DNA of 39,384 nucleotides from Rhodospirillaceae bacterium (lineage in GTDB: Bacteria; Pseudomonadota; Alphaproteobacteria; GCA-2731375): assembly GCA_018701215.1 (NCBI GenBank), contig JABIWH010000055.1:1-39384 (forward strand). The letters are read 5' to 3'. Under the pieces are notes generated by a model. It saw only the letters and a program-made list of their open reading frames with translations. It was not told the DNA's origin and made no database searches. The translations under genes and the position numbers were made by a program. Shown here piece by piece: positions 16,070 to 24,794 of this stretch (positions within the stretch are counted from its first letter, which is position 1; the number at the start of each line of letters is the position of its first letter).

Positions 16070-16113
16070 GACATTGCGAAGCTAGGCCACTTCGCCGATT
16101 GGAGAAAGAGAAT

Positions 16114-16141
16114 TTGTGCTTTAGATTGGGCCTGCTAGACA
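16114..16141 (+). promoter_or_regulatory. Putative sigma70-type promoter of gentisate operon
   Basis: TTGTGC (16114-16119), a 16-base spacer and TAGACA (16136-16141) stand 23 bases upstream of the ferredoxin GTG. The match is moderate. It lies in the divergent region shared with marR. Confidence 0.25.
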
Positions 16142-16164
16142 AAAAATGGGGACGGGCGGATACA

Positions 16165-16455
16165 GTGAGCTATCAAGTTAAAGTGCGGGGCCAGGCGAAG
16201 GTTGTCCAAGTCGGCGAAAACGAGACTATTTTGGACGCCGCGCTGGATGCCGGCATTGATTATCCGTTCGGCTGTCAGTCAGGCACTTGTGGCAGCTGCA
16301 AATCGCAGCTGCTGGCCGGCGAAGTCGAATTGGAAGACTATTCCGATCTCGCCCTGACCGATGACGAGCGCGCACAGGGGCAGATCCTGGCCTGCAGCGC
16401 CGTGCCCGTGACCGATTGCGAAGTGGCTTGGCTTGAAACAGAGGAAACCTCCTAG
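16165..16455 (+). CDS. Plant-type 2Fe-2S ferredoxin
   Basis: A 96-residue ferredoxin with the cluster ligands Cys37, Cys42, Cys45 and Cys77 (GCQSGTCGSC and ILAC), the spacing of plant-type [2Fe-2S] proteins. It resembles the ferredoxin domains that feed electrons to oxygenases (CDV...ACS pattern). The likely start is the GTG at 16165 with a GGGACGGGCGG purine tract upstream; longer readings add unrelated residues across the promoter region. It is the first gene of the gentisate operon (14 bases before the dioxygenase). No oxygenase partner or reductase is in the window, so its redox partner is unknown; gentisate-forming hydroxylases elsewhere use such ferredoxins. Confidence 0.88.
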   Translation: MSYQVKVRGQAKVVQVGENETILDAALDAGIDYPFGCQSGTCGSCKSQLLAGEVELEDYSDLALTDDERAQGQILACSAVPVTDCEVAWLETEETS

Positions 16456-16469
16456 AGGTTAAAACTGCC

Positions 16470-17510
16470 ATGAGCGAAAGCAAGCAAAACGAAACCCGGC
16501 AGGCCTATTACGACCGCATCGCGCCATCTCATCTGACGCCATTGTGGGAAGTCTTCGCCGATCTGGTAACGCCGGAACCAAAGGTTCAGGCGGTTGCGGC
16601 GATCTGGCATTACGATGATATCCGCCCGTTCATACTAGAATCCGGCGGCCTGATCACCGCCAAGGAAGCGGTCCGCCGGGTGCTGATTCTGGAAAATCCA
16701 AATCTTCGGGGCCAATCCAAGATCACCAATACACTATACGCCGGCCTACAACTGATCCTGCCCGGTGAAGTCGCACCCGCCCATCGTCACAGCCAGTCCG
16801 CCCTGCGTTTCATCGTCGAGGGCACCGGTGCCTATACGGCGGTCGAGGGCGAGAAAACCATCATGCAGCCGGGTGATTTCGTTACCACGCCATCCTGGGC
16901 CTGGCACGATCACGGCAACGACAGTGACGAGCCCATGGTCTGGCTGGATGGCCTGGATATTCCCATCGTGAATTTCTTTGATACCTCGTTCGCCGAGGAT
17001 CTGGATCAGGACAGCCAGCCGCTTTCGCGCCCTCCCGGCGACAGCCAGGCCCGTTATGGCGCGGGATTGCTGCCCATGGGCTATGAAAGCGTCGCGCCGG
17101 CCTCGCCGGTTTTCAATTACCCCTATGAACGCACCCGCGAGGCGTTGGAGCAGATGCGCAAGGCCGAGGAATGGGACCCCTGCCATGGCCTGAAAATGCG
17201 CTACATCAATCCCGTCACCGGTGACTACGCCATGCCAACCATGGCCACTTTCATGCAGTTGATCCCCGCCGGCCTGGACACCGCGCCCTATAAATCCACC
17301 GACGGCATGGTTTACAGCGTCGTCGAGGGCACGGGCACAACCCATGCCAATGGGCGGGAATTATCCTGGGGCCCACGTGATACCTTTGTTATTCCCAGTT
17401 GGTGCCCGCACCATCATGTGGTGGATGGCGATGCGGTGCTGTTCAGTTTTTCCGATCGTCCGATCCAGGAAAAATTGGGCCTGTGGCGGCAAGACCGCGG
17501 CAACCACTAG
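16470..17510 (+). CDS. Gentisate 1,2-dioxygenase (bicupin)
   Basis: A 346-residue ring-cleaving Fe(II) dioxygenase converting gentisate (2,5-dihydroxybenzoate) to maleylpyruvate. It has two cupin domains. The N-terminal one carries the metal ligands His105, His107 (APAHRHSQSALRFIVEG) and His146 (WAWHDHGND), a spacing that matches characterised gentisate dioxygenases. The C-terminal cupin contains the YSVVEGTGTT and CPHHHVV segments. Typical family blocks include WHYDDIRPFILESGG, NPNLRGQSKITNTLYAGLQLILPGE and MATFMQLIPAG. Salicylate- or 1-hydroxy-2-naphthoate-dioxygenase activity is an alternative within the same family. The neighbours (ferredoxin, FAH hydrolase) support gentisate metabolism. 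Confidence 0.92.
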   Translation: MSESKQNETRQAYYDRIAPSHLTPLWEVFADLVTPEPKVQAVAAIWHYDDIRPFILESGGLITAKEAVRRVLILENPNLRGQSKITNTLYAGLQLILPGEVAPAHRHSQSALRFIVEGTGAYTAVEGEKTIMQPGDFVTTPSWAWHDHGNDSDEPMVWLDGLDIPIVNFFDTSFAEDLDQDSQPLSRPPGDSQARYGAGLLPMGYESVAPASPVFNYPYERTREALEQMRKAEEWDPCHGLKMRYINPVTGDYAMPTMATFMQLIPAGLDTAPYKSTDGMVYSVVEGTGTTHANGRELSWGPRDTFVIPSWCPHHHVVDGDAVLFSFSDRPIQEKLGLWRQDRGNH

Positions 17511-17521
17511 GATTTGCGTAG

Positions 17522-18121
17522 ATGGCAGGGAATGAGTACGAATTCCTCGACGAGGCGGAACTAAGCGACTTCCCCGGCCTAATGGCGGTCTCGCAATTCG
17601 TCCGCATGCTGGGCGAGGTACCCTGGTTCGGCGGTCTGGGGGCTGAATTGGACGGGCGCGAAGAACTGCTGGCGGAGGATTATCTCCTCGCCCTAGGCTT
17701 TCCCGATGCCCGCATCGCGCCCATTATGGATTGGGAGGAGGCAGCGGACGCCGCCGCCAATCCGGATTGGAACACCGAATGGTGGGAGGCGGAGGAGCTG
17801 GTCCGCGTCGCCCTGGTGACAGAGGCCTGCCAGCGCGCCGACGAGGAAACCGTCATGGTCGCCCTGACCCATTTGCAGAACCAATCCGTCGAGGCAGTGT
17901 TGGAACCGGCGGAACTGGCGGCGGAGGCGGGCGGCGTCGACGATCAGGAATTGATCCGCGCCGCCGTGGGCGCCGGCGCCCAGGCAATTTATCAGGCCGG
18001 CTTGTTATTGGCGGCGGAGCATGAGGACGACGAACATCATGTTTTTGCCTTGAAATACCGGCTTTTCGAGTCCGGCCACTGGCCCATCGGCGTGGTCGGC
18101 AACAGTTTTCACATTTTCTAG
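17522..18121 (+). CDS. Unknown acidic protein in gentisate operon
   Basis: A 199-residue protein that I do not recognise. It is strongly acidic, with many Glu/Asp and Trp residues (for example NPDWNTEWWEAEELVR). It is probably helical in its centre, with no signal peptide and no transmembrane segment. The C-terminus HHVFALKYRLFESGHWPIGVVGNSFHIF is the most ordered-looking part. It has none of the thioredoxin/GST blocks of the zeta-class maleylpyruvate isomerase, nor the mycothiol-dependent DinB type, although it stands exactly between ring-cleavage dioxygenase and fumarylpyruvate hydrolase where that isomerase is often encoded. Gaps are 11 bases upstream and 31 downstream, so it is certainly co-transcribed. 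The function is unknown. Confidence 0.8.
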   Translation: MAGNEYEFLDEAELSDFPGLMAVSQFVRMLGEVPWFGGLGAELDGREELLAEDYLLALGFPDARIAPIMDWEEAADAAANPDWNTEWWEAEELVRVALVTEACQRADEETVMVALTHLQNQSVEAVLEPAELAAEAGGVDDQELIRAAVGAGAQAIYQAGLLLAAEHEDDEHHVFALKYRLFESGHWPIGVVGNSFHIF

Positions 18122-18152
18122 TCATTCTCTCAGAGACGAATAGGAGCTTCCC

Positions 18153-18845
18153 ATGGCGTATGCCATTACACCCGCACCACAAGCGACAATCCCCGTCGAA
18201 GGCGGCGATCCCTTCCCCGTGCGCCGTATCTATTGCGTCGGCCGCAACTACGCCGCGCATGCCCGCGAGATGGGCCACGATCCTGATCGCGAACCGCCGT
18301 TTTTCTTCATGAAGCCGGCCGATGCGGTGACCATGGACGGCAGCGCTATCGACTATCCGCCCGCAACATCCGATCTGCATCACGAGATTGAAATGGTCGT
18401 GGCTTTGTCCAAGGGCGGCGTCGATATTCCCGAGGATCAGGCCCTCGATTGCATCTTCGGCTACACGGTCGGTCTGGACATGACCCGGCGCGATTTGCAG
18501 GGTCAAGCCAAGGAGAAGGGCCGGCCCTGGGATACCGGCAAGGGTTTTGATAACGGCGCCCCCATGGGCGCCCTGCGTACGGTGGCCGACGTGGGCCATC
18601 CCACCGACGCCCGCATCTGGGTCAATGTGAATGGCGAAAAACGCCAGGAAGGCAACATCAACCAGATGATCTGGAACGTGCCCGAGACCATTGCCTATTT
18701 ATCCGGCCTGTTTGAATTGCAACCGGGCGATCTGATCATGACCGGCACACCCGACGGCGTCGCCGCCGTTGGTCCCGGCGATCGCCTGGAAGGCGGGGTC
18801 GAGGGCATTGCCACCCTGTCCATCAGCTACAAACCGAAATCCTAG
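18153..18845 (+). CDS. Fumarylacetoacetate hydrolase family protein (fumarylpyruvate hydrolase-like)
   Basis: A 230-residue single-domain FAH-family hydrolase. The typical blocks are IYCVGRNYAAHAREMG, PPFFFMKPADAV, the metal-binding DLHHEIEMVV (Glu pair), GYTVGLDMTRRDLQ and the C-terminal GDLIMTGTPDGVAAVGPGD. Size and pattern match fumarylpyruvate hydrolases of gentisate pathways, which split fumarylpyruvate into fumarate and pyruvate. The ATG at 18153 is preceded by a good AGGAG. If the isomerase step is absent, the enzyme might instead hydrolyse maleylpyruvate directly, as is known for some gentisate pathways. It is followed within about 10 bases by xthA. Confidence 0.9.
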   Translation: MAYAITPAPQATIPVEGGDPFPVRRIYCVGRNYAAHAREMGHDPDREPPFFFMKPADAVTMDGSAIDYPPATSDLHHEIEMVVALSKGGVDIPEDQALDCIFGYTVGLDMTRRDLQGQAKEKGRPWDTGKGFDNGAPMGALRTVADVGHPTDARIWVNVNGEKRQEGNINQMIWNVPETIAYLSGLFELQPGDLIMTGTPDGVAAVGPGDRLEGGVEGIATLSISYKPKS

Positions 18846-18857
18846 GACCGCGTGGCA

Positions 18858-19661
18858 ATGAAGATTTCGATCGCCACCTGGAACGTCAATTCCGTCAGGG
18901 CTCATATCGCGACCATCGAACAGTTCCTGGCGGCGCGGCAGCCGGATGTGCTGTGCCTGCAGGAAATCAAGGTCACCAACGAGCTGTTCCCCCTGGAATT
19001 GTTCGAGGCCCATGGTTACGTGCACCACGCCCTGCACGGGCAAAAGGCCTATCACGGCGTCGCTATATTTTCCAAGGCGGCGCTGCCGCTGGAAAAGGTG
19101 ACGCGTAAGCATTGGTGCGATATCGAACAGTCCCGGCACGTCTATTGCACCCTGCCGGGCGGGGTGGAGCTGCATAACTTCTATGTCCCGGCGGGTGGTG
19201 ATAAGCCGGATGTGGAGAAGAACGATAAATTTCGCCACAAGCTGGATTTCATGACCGACGTTTCCGCCTGGTTCAAGCGCCGCAAACGCAAGAAAAACCG
19301 CTTCGTCCTGGTCGGCGATCTAAATGTGGCGCCGTTGGAAACCGATGTTTGGAACCACAAACAGCTGTTGCGCGTGGTTAGCCACACACCCATCGAGGTT
19401 GAGCATATGGACAGCTGGTATGCTTCCCACGACTGGGTCGATGCGGTACGCCACTTCGTGCCCGAGGACGAGCATATTTATTCCTGGTGGAGTTATCGTT
19501 CACCCAGTTGGGAAACCGCAAACAAGGGACGGCGGCTGGATCACGTCTGGGTCACCCCGGCCCTTGCGCCGGGTCTGCGTGCTGCCGAGGTTTTCAAGCC
19601 CGCAAGGGGTTATCAACCGGCTTCCGACCATGCCCCGGTCATTGTCGAGATGGAGATCTAG
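18858..19661 (+). CDS. xthA: Exodeoxyribonuclease III (AP endonuclease)
   Basis: A 267-residue exonuclease III/AP endonuclease of base-excision repair. The active-site blocks are TWNVNSVRAH, LQEIK (Glu36), VGDLNVAP (Asp and Asn), LDHVWV, and the C-terminal SDHAPV with the catalytic Asp/His pair. The family lysine-rich loop is present (RRKRKKNRFVLVGD). The ATG at 18858 is favoured because relatives start MKIxxWNVNS; an in-frame GTG six bases upstream is an alternative, and AGGACC at 18844-18849 serves either. It follows the FAH gene so closely that it must be transcribed from the gentisate operon unless it has its own internal promoter. Confidence 0.95.
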   Translation: MKISIATWNVNSVRAHIATIEQFLAARQPDVLCLQEIKVTNELFPLELFEAHGYVHHALHGQKAYHGVAIFSKAALPLEKVTRKHWCDIEQSRHVYCTLPGGVELHNFYVPAGGDKPDVEKNDKFRHKLDFMTDVSAWFKRRKRKKNRFVLVGDLNVAPLETDVWNHKQLLRVVSHTPIEVEHMDSWYASHDWVDAVRHFVPEDEHIYSWWSYRSPSWETANKGRRLDHVWVTPALAPGLRAAEVFKPARGYQPASDHAPVIVEMEI

Positions 19662-19768
19662 GGGATTGATCGATTCTGTTGTGATACCACCGAGCGTTAT
19701 TAGGAACCTATAGAGACGCCCATCGGGAGCATTCGGGTAGGAGCGTGCGCCGGCGCGATCCAGTGGTA

Positions 19769-20992
19769 TTAAAGCGCCTCGCCCCGGATCAGCTTTGGCA
19801 GATCGCCGGTCATGGCAGCGGCGTGGCGTTCAAAAAAGCGCTTGGCCGGACCGATTTTATTGACCAGTCCCAGGCCCAAGACCCGAGCCAAACGTATTGG
19901 CGTGATGTCGTTCGAGAACAAACGCACCAGGCCGTCAGTCATCATCAACATGGTCAGGGCATCAAAGCGGCGCCATTGCTGATAACGGCGCAAGGCCTCG
20001 CCGGCGCCCAGATCCAGTCCCAGACGGGCGTCATCGATCAGCACCTCGGCCAGGGCGGCGACATCGCGCAGACCAAGGTTCAGGCCTTGGCCAGCCACGG
20101 GGTGCATGCCATGGGCCGCATCCCCGATCAGGGCCAGGCGGGTATCGATATAGCGCTCGGCATTCTGCAGGCCGAGGGGGTAGCTCCAACGCGGCGCATC
20201 GCATTCGATACGGCCCCAATGATCACCCGCCCGCGCCATAATCTCGGCATTGAAGGCGGCATCATCCAGGGCCAGCAAAGCCGGCACATCGCGGCCCTTT
20301 TCAGTCCAAATCAGGGCCGAGCGGTTGCCCCGCATGGGCAGCAACGCAAAAGGCCCGGCAGGCAGGAATAACTCCGCCGCGATGCCGCCATGGCCGACTT
20401 CATGGCGCACCGTGGTGACGATGGCCGTTTGATCATACTGCCAACTCAAGCACCGGATACCGGCGGCCTCGCGCAGGGGCGAATTGCGCCCCTCCGCCCC
20501 GACCGCCAAGGCCGCGCGGATCGCCCGGCCATCGCTCAGTTCAGCCCGCACGCCACCCAGATTGCGTTCCATGCTGCGCACATCGCCAGGCGCGATCAGG
20601 TTGACATCATCGGCCTGGGCCAAAACCTTATGCAGGGCAAGGCGGATATAGCGATTTTCCACCGTGAAACCAAAGGGGCGGTCGCCGACCTCGCGGTGAT
20701 CGAAATGCAGAAACAGCGGCGCGCCATTGTCGGCCACCCGAATTTCGGCAATCGGCTCCGCGTGATCGGCCATGTGCTCCCAGGCACCGATTTGTCCGAA
20801 CAAAGCGGCCGAACCATAGGATAGCGTCGATACACGGCCATCATGATCCATGGCCGTCAGCGCCTCGGGCGGCTGCCGCTCCACCACCACCGAACGCAAA
20901 CCGGCGCTGGCCAGCGCCAAGGCCTGGCTCACGCCGATCATGCCGCCGCCGACGATTAATACGTCCGTCTGAATTTCATTCTTGTCCGTCAT
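19769..20992 (-). CDS. UbiH/UbiF/VisC/COQ6 family FAD-dependent hydroxylase
   Basis: A 407-residue flavoprotein monooxygenase of the ubiquinone-biosynthesis hydroxylase family. The N-terminal FAD dinucleotide motif is VLIVGGGMIGVSQALALASAG. The central segment includes EGRNSPLREAAGI, and the second FAD motif is LALIGDAAHGMHPVAGQGLNLGLRD. The C-terminal region RRFDALTMLMMTDGLVRLFSND is characteristic of the ubiquinone hydroxylases rather than phenolic-acid hydroxylases. The start is taken at the ATG at 20992 because the frame upstream has no similarity. A role in ring hydroxylation of a ubiquinone precursor is most likely; a link to gentisate formation is tempting from proximity but not supported by the family. 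It is convergent with xthA and divergent from the amidase. Confidence 0.92.
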   Translation of the reverse strand: MTDKNEIQTDVLIVGGGMIGVSQALALASAGLRSVVVERQPPEALTAMDHDGRVSTLSYGSAALFGQIGAWEHMADHAEPIAEIRVADNGAPLFLHFDHREVGDRPFGFTVENRYIRLALHKVLAQADDVNLIAPGDVRSMERNLGGVRAELSDGRAIRAALAVGAEGRNSPLREAAGIRCLSWQYDQTAIVTTVRHEVGHGGIAAELFLPAGPFALLPMRGNRSALIWTEKGRDVPALLALDDAAFNAEIMARAGDHWGRIECDAPRWSYPLGLQNAERYIDTRLALIGDAAHGMHPVAGQGLNLGLRDVAALAEVLIDDARLGLDLGAGEALRRYQQWRRFDALTMLMMTDGLVRLFSNDITPIRLARVLGLGLVNKIGPAKRFFERHAAAMTGDLPKLIRGEAL

Positions 20993-21071
20993 TACCACCA
21001 CGTATCGCGCCAAGCAGGACCATTGTCCAGTCTCAGTTGTCCAGCCTCCATTCGCAGGATAGTCTAGCGTC

Positions 21072-22430
21072 ATGAATGATACAGCATGGCACGAAATGAC
21101 GGCCCTGGCATTGGGCGCCGCCATTCAAAAAGGTCAGATCGACCCGATCGATCTGACGGAACATTTTCTCTCCCGCATTGACGGGCAGGACCCCGGACAT
21201 CGGATCTATATCCGGTCCACGGCGGCACGGGCGCGGGCCGAGGCAGCCGCCGCCTCGCGTCGCGCCAAGGAAGGCCTGCGGCAAAGCGCCCTGGATGGCG
21301 TGCCAATGTCGTGGAAGGATTTAACCGACACCGCCGGCACGGAAACCACCTTTGGCTCCGCCCTGCTGCGCAACCGGGTGCCCGAACGCGATGCCTTGCT
21401 GCTTCGCCGGGCGACCCTGGCGGGCATGATCTGCCTGGGCAAGACCACTATGTCGGAATTCGCCTATTCGGGCCTGGGCATCAACCCTATTTTCGGCACA
21501 CCGGCAAATGGCGCCGATAAAGAGGTGGAGCGGGTGCCCGGCGGTTCCTCGTCCGGCGCCGCCGTCTCGGTCACCAACGGACTGGCACCGGCCGGGATCG
21601 GCAGCGATACCGGCGGCTCGGTCCGCATCCCCGCTGCCCTGAACGGCATCGTTGGCCTGAAAACAACCATCGGCGTGCTGCCTCTGGACGGCATTCTGGC
21701 GCTATCGCCAACCTTCGATACCATTGGGCCTTTGACCCGCGATGTGGCCGACGCCAACGCCATCTTCGCGGTCTTGAACCAAGCCAGGGCCTATGATCTG
21801 TCCGGTGCCTCGTTACAGGGTGTGCGGTTGCTGAAGCCCAGGGATGTCATGTACGACGATTTGGATGACACCGTTGCCGGCGCCATGGCCGCCACGCTGG
21901 ACAAGCTAAGCAATGCCGGGGCCGAAATCGTCGAGCAAACGGTACCGGAATTCGCCGAAGCGTTCGAACTGGTGGCGAAACACGGCAACATCATCTCGGC
22001 GGAAGCCTATGCCATGTGGAACGATCTGGTGGAAAGCCGGGGCGACGAGATGTATTGGGGCATCCGCTCACGCTTTGAACTGGCCAAGAAACTGACCGCC
22101 ATCGATGCGGAAGCCGCCCATATCGGCCTGAAGGCCATCGCCGCCAAATTCCGCGCCAGGGTGGCGGGCTTCGCGGCGGTGGTGCACCCGACGACACCCC
22201 GCATTGCCCCGCCCATTGCCGATCTGGAGCATGACCCGGCGGCCTATGACGAAGCCAACATGGCCATGACCCGCAACACCCGCCTGGGCAACATCATGGA
22301 AACCTGCGGCGTCACGGTACCCTGCCAGCGGCCCGGTGAATTGCCGGTCGGCCTCTCCTTGATGGCGGCGGGCCATAACGAAGGCAGGGTCCTGCGCCTG
22401 GCCAAGGCGGCGGAGGCGGTCCTTGGCTGA
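21072..22430 (+). CDS. Amidase (amidase signature family)
   Basis: A 452-residue amidase-signature hydrolase of C-N bonds. The catalytic Lys82 (GVPMSWKD), cis-Ser159 (GGSSSG) and nucleophile Ser183 (DTGGSVRIPA) show the canonical Ser-cisSer-Lys triad, with 24 residues between the serines. The lead-in QSALDGVPMSWKDL and GMICLGKTTMSEFAYSGLG are standard blocks. It has no GatB/C partners nearby and lacks GatA-specific features, so a catabolic amidase, such as an allophanate-type or aryl-amide hydrolase, is more likely. The ATG at 21072 lies 79 bases from the divergent UbiH-like start. The next gene begins right at its stop. Confidence 0.92.
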   Translation: MNDTAWHEMTALALGAAIQKGQIDPIDLTEHFLSRIDGQDPGHRIYIRSTAARARAEAAAASRRAKEGLRQSALDGVPMSWKDLTDTAGTETTFGSALLRNRVPERDALLLRRATLAGMICLGKTTMSEFAYSGLGINPIFGTPANGADKEVERVPGGSSSGAAVSVTNGLAPAGIGSDTGGSVRIPAALNGIVGLKTTIGVLPLDGILALSPTFDTIGPLTRDVADANAIFAVLNQARAYDLSGASLQGVRLLKPRDVMYDDLDDTVAGAMAATLDKLSNAGAEIVEQTVPEFAEAFELVAKHGNIISAEAYAMWNDLVESRGDEMYWGIRSRFELAKKLTAIDAEAAHIGLKAIAAKFRARVAGFAAVVHPTTPRIAPPIADLEHDPAAYDEANMAMTRNTRLGNIMETCGVTVPCQRPGELPVGLSLMAAGHNEGRVLRLAKAAEAVLG

Positions 22431-22440
22431 AGTGTCTGAA

Positions 22441-23601
22441 ATGCCTGACCCACTGCTGTTCACGCCCCTGAGTTTACGCGATGTGACATTGAAGAACCGC
22501 ATCGTCATCTCGCCCATGCAACAGTACGCCGCCGGCCCGGACGGCGTGCCCACCGACTATCACACGGTGCATTATGGCCGATTGGCCCTGGGCGGAGCCG
22601 GGCTGGTTTTTACCGAGGCCCTGTGCATTGCTCCCGAGGGCCGCCTGACCTACAGCGACCTGGGCGTTTGGCATGATGATTTCATCGCGCCCCTGAAAGG
22701 CCTGGCGGACGGCATGCGGGATTTAGGCGCGACACCGGGCGCGCAAATTCTGCACGCGGGACGCAAGGCATCCGTGCAACGACCCTGGCAGGGCTATATG
22801 CCGCTGACCGAGGCGGATCGCGAAACCAGGGGAGAGGCGCCCTGGCAGACCTTGGGCCCCTCGCCTCTGCCGGCCAATCCCGGCTGGCCCCCACCGCGCG
22901 CCATGACTGAGGCGGAAATCACGGCGGCCGTGACGGAGCATGGTGCGGCGGCCCGGCGTTGCCGCGAGGCCGGCTTTGAGGTTCTGGATGTCCATGCCGC
23001 CCACGGCTATTTGATCCATACCTTCCTCTCGCCCATCTCCAATCAGCGCAACGATGCCTATGGCGGTGACCTGGCGGGCCGCATGCGCCTGGCATTGGAG
23101 GTCGCGGCGGCGGTTCGGGCTGAATGGCCCGACGATAAACCGCTGTTTTACCGCCTCTCCTGCATTGATGACGAACCCGGCGGCTGGACCCTGGAAGATT
23201 CGGTGGTCCTGGCAAAGGAACTGCGCCAATTGGGCATCGACGTGATCGATTGCTCCTCCCGTGGCCTCGGCCAACGCGGCACCCCCGTCGTGGTGCCCAG
23301 GGAACAGGGCTTCCAGGTCCCCTTCGCCGCACGCATCCGCCAAGATACGGATTTGCAAACCATGACCGTCGGCCTGATCATGGAACCCGCATTTGCCGAG
23401 TCCGTGCTGCAACAGGGCCAGGCCGACCTGATCGCCATAGGCCGCGAAGCGCTGTTCAATCCGCAATGGCCCCTGCAAGCCAGCCTGACCTTGATGGGCG
23501 ATGGGGCCTACGAACGTTTCTGGCAGCCGCGCGATGCCTGGTGGCTGGAAAAACGGGCCCGCTCTCTCGCCGCCGCCGCCGCCGCATCCAACGCCACATA
23601 A
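22441..23601 (+). CDS. NADH:flavin oxidoreductase, Old Yellow Enzyme family (YqjM-like)
   Basis: A 386-residue FMN-dependent ene-reductase/NADH:flavin oxidoreductase. The family blocks are LFTPLSLRDVTLKNRIVISPMQQYAA, ILHAGRKAS, VLDVHAAHGYLIHTFLSPISNQRNDAYGG with the HxxH substrate-binding pair, and the C-terminal LIAIGREALFNPQWP. Xenobiotic-reductase/YqjM-type members reduce activated C=C bonds. The start is ambiguous: ATG 22441, GTG 22432 or TTG 22423 are in frame, the last overlapping the amidase stop. Either way it is tightly linked to the amidase and presumably part of one transcript. Confidence 0.93.
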   Translation: MPDPLLFTPLSLRDVTLKNRIVISPMQQYAAGPDGVPTDYHTVHYGRLALGGAGLVFTEALCIAPEGRLTYSDLGVWHDDFIAPLKGLADGMRDLGATPGAQILHAGRKASVQRPWQGYMPLTEADRETRGEAPWQTLGPSPLPANPGWPPPRAMTEAEITAAVTEHGAAARRCREAGFEVLDVHAAHGYLIHTFLSPISNQRNDAYGGDLAGRMRLALEVAAAVRAEWPDDKPLFYRLSCIDDEPGGWTLEDSVVLAKELRQLGIDVIDCSSRGLGQRGTPVVVPREQGFQVPFAARIRQDTDLQTMTVGLIMEPAFAESVLQQGQADLIAIGREALFNPQWPLQASLTLMGDGAYERFWQPRDAWWLEKRARSLAAAAAASNAT

Positions 23602-23616
23602 AGATCCGGCCCAACC

Positions 23617-24756
23617 CTATGCCGGGGCGAAGACGTCGTCTTCCTGCGGGCCTTTCAGATCGGGCAATGCGATGGGTCCCTTGAAGGCGCTGTCGTGCTG
23701 CAAGGTCGGCATGACCTCGGTCGCGAACATGCGCATGTTCAACTCGCCCTGCTCATGGGGCATGCCGCCGTAGGAGAAGTCGCAGACGATATGATCGGTG
23801 CCGGTCAGGCCCTGCAATTCGGCGATCTGCTCCTTGCAGTCCTCCGGCGTGCCGACGATCTGGATACCCACATAGAATTCGGTCATCTTCCGCCGGGATC
23901 CTTCTTCCTTCAGCTTGGAATAGGTCTTGGCCATCTTGCCGTAGGATTCATATCCCTTTTGCGTGGCTAGGTGGCCATCGGAGAATTTGTAATGCGCATC
24001 GATGGAATCCCATTTCGCGCCCAGATATTGCATGGCGCGTTCGTTCGCCTCATCCCGGCTCTCGGCGACCGAGACATTGGTCAGGATCAATGGCGGCTTG
24101 GGCGTGTGGCCGACGGACATGGCGATGTTGCGAAAGCTTTGAATATCCGTCGCCGCCTTGACCCATTCGTTCTGCATGATGACCATCATGCCGAAACCCA
24201 GCTTGGCCATGATCTCGGCCGATTCCGGGCTGACCGATGAGGCATAGAAACGCCGTTCCGGATGGGACATGGGCCGGGGGCGGATCGACATTTCCGGGAT
24301 CTGATAATACTCGCCGTCCCATTCAAAGACCTCGTCGCGCAAGGCCTTGGTAATAAGTTGCGCCGATTCTGCAAAGCGTGGGCGGGCTTCCTCCATGGGG
24401 ATGCGGAAGCCGGCATATTCCACCGACGCAGCGCCCCGGCCAAAGCCGAACATGCAGCGCCCACCGCACAGCAGGTCGAGATAGGCGATCTGTTCCGCCA
24501 CCCGGATCGGGTCCTGCCAGGGCAGCACAATGACGCAGGTGCCCAGGGTAATACGCTTGGTCCGGCCGGCGAAGTAGGTCAGCAATTGCAGGGGCGATGG
24601 CGACATGGAATAGCCGGTGAAGTGATGTTCCAGGCCAAACAGGCTGTCGAAACCCAAAGGTTCCGCCAAATCACCCAGCGCCAGATGCTCCGCCAGGACG
24701 GCGGCATCGGAGCGCCCGGCCTCTGCCAAGACGCTTAAATCAGTACCAATTTTCAT
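23617..24756 (-). CDS. LLM class flavin-dependent oxidoreductase (luciferase-like)
   Basis: A 379-residue bacterial-luciferase-fold monooxygenase. The N-terminal blocks are MKIGTDLSVLAEAGRSD, LAEPLGFDSLFGLEHHFTGYSMSPSPLQLLTYFAGRTKRITLGTCVIVLPWQDPIRVAEQ, then the FGFGRGAASVEYAGFRI segment, which is typical of FMN-dependent LLM oxidoreductases. It differs clearly from the LLM protein at 10418 (other subgroup). AGGGAACGACA precedes the ATG. It is convergent with the OYE gene (15-base gap) and lies 38 bases downstream of the VOC gene, so VOC-LLM form a minus-strand pair. The substrate is unknown. Confidence 0.9.
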   Translation of the reverse strand: MKIGTDLSVLAEAGRSDAAVLAEHLALGDLAEPLGFDSLFGLEHHFTGYSMSPSPLQLLTYFAGRTKRITLGTCVIVLPWQDPIRVAEQIAYLDLLCGGRCMFGFGRGAASVEYAGFRIPMEEARPRFAESAQLITKALRDEVFEWDGEYYQIPEMSIRPRPMSHPERRFYASSVSPESAEIMAKLGFGMMVIMQNEWVKAATDIQSFRNIAMSVGHTPKPPLILTNVSVAESRDEANERAMQYLGAKWDSIDAHYKFSDGHLATQKGYESYGKMAKTYSKLKEEGSRRKMTEFYVGIQIVGTPEDCKEQIAELQGLTGTDHIVCDFSYGGMPHEQGELNMRMFATEVMPTLQHDSAFKGPIALPDLKGPQEDDVFAPA

Positions 24757-24794
24757 TGTCGTTCCCTACCTCAAATTCATTATTCGATTGCCCG

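Noticed and set aside
19662..19768. Distant TACCAC/GTGGTA inverted repeat between xthA and the UbiH-like gene
   Set aside because: Only 6 bp arms at roughly 50 or more bases distance; this is expected by chance.
19769..20992. 3-hydroxybenzoate 6-hydroxylase supplying gentisate
   Set aside because: The protein has the C-terminal pattern of ubiquinone-biosynthesis UbiH/COQ6 hydroxylases rather than that of aromatic-acid 6-hydroxylases, and it lies on the opposite strand to the gentisate operon.
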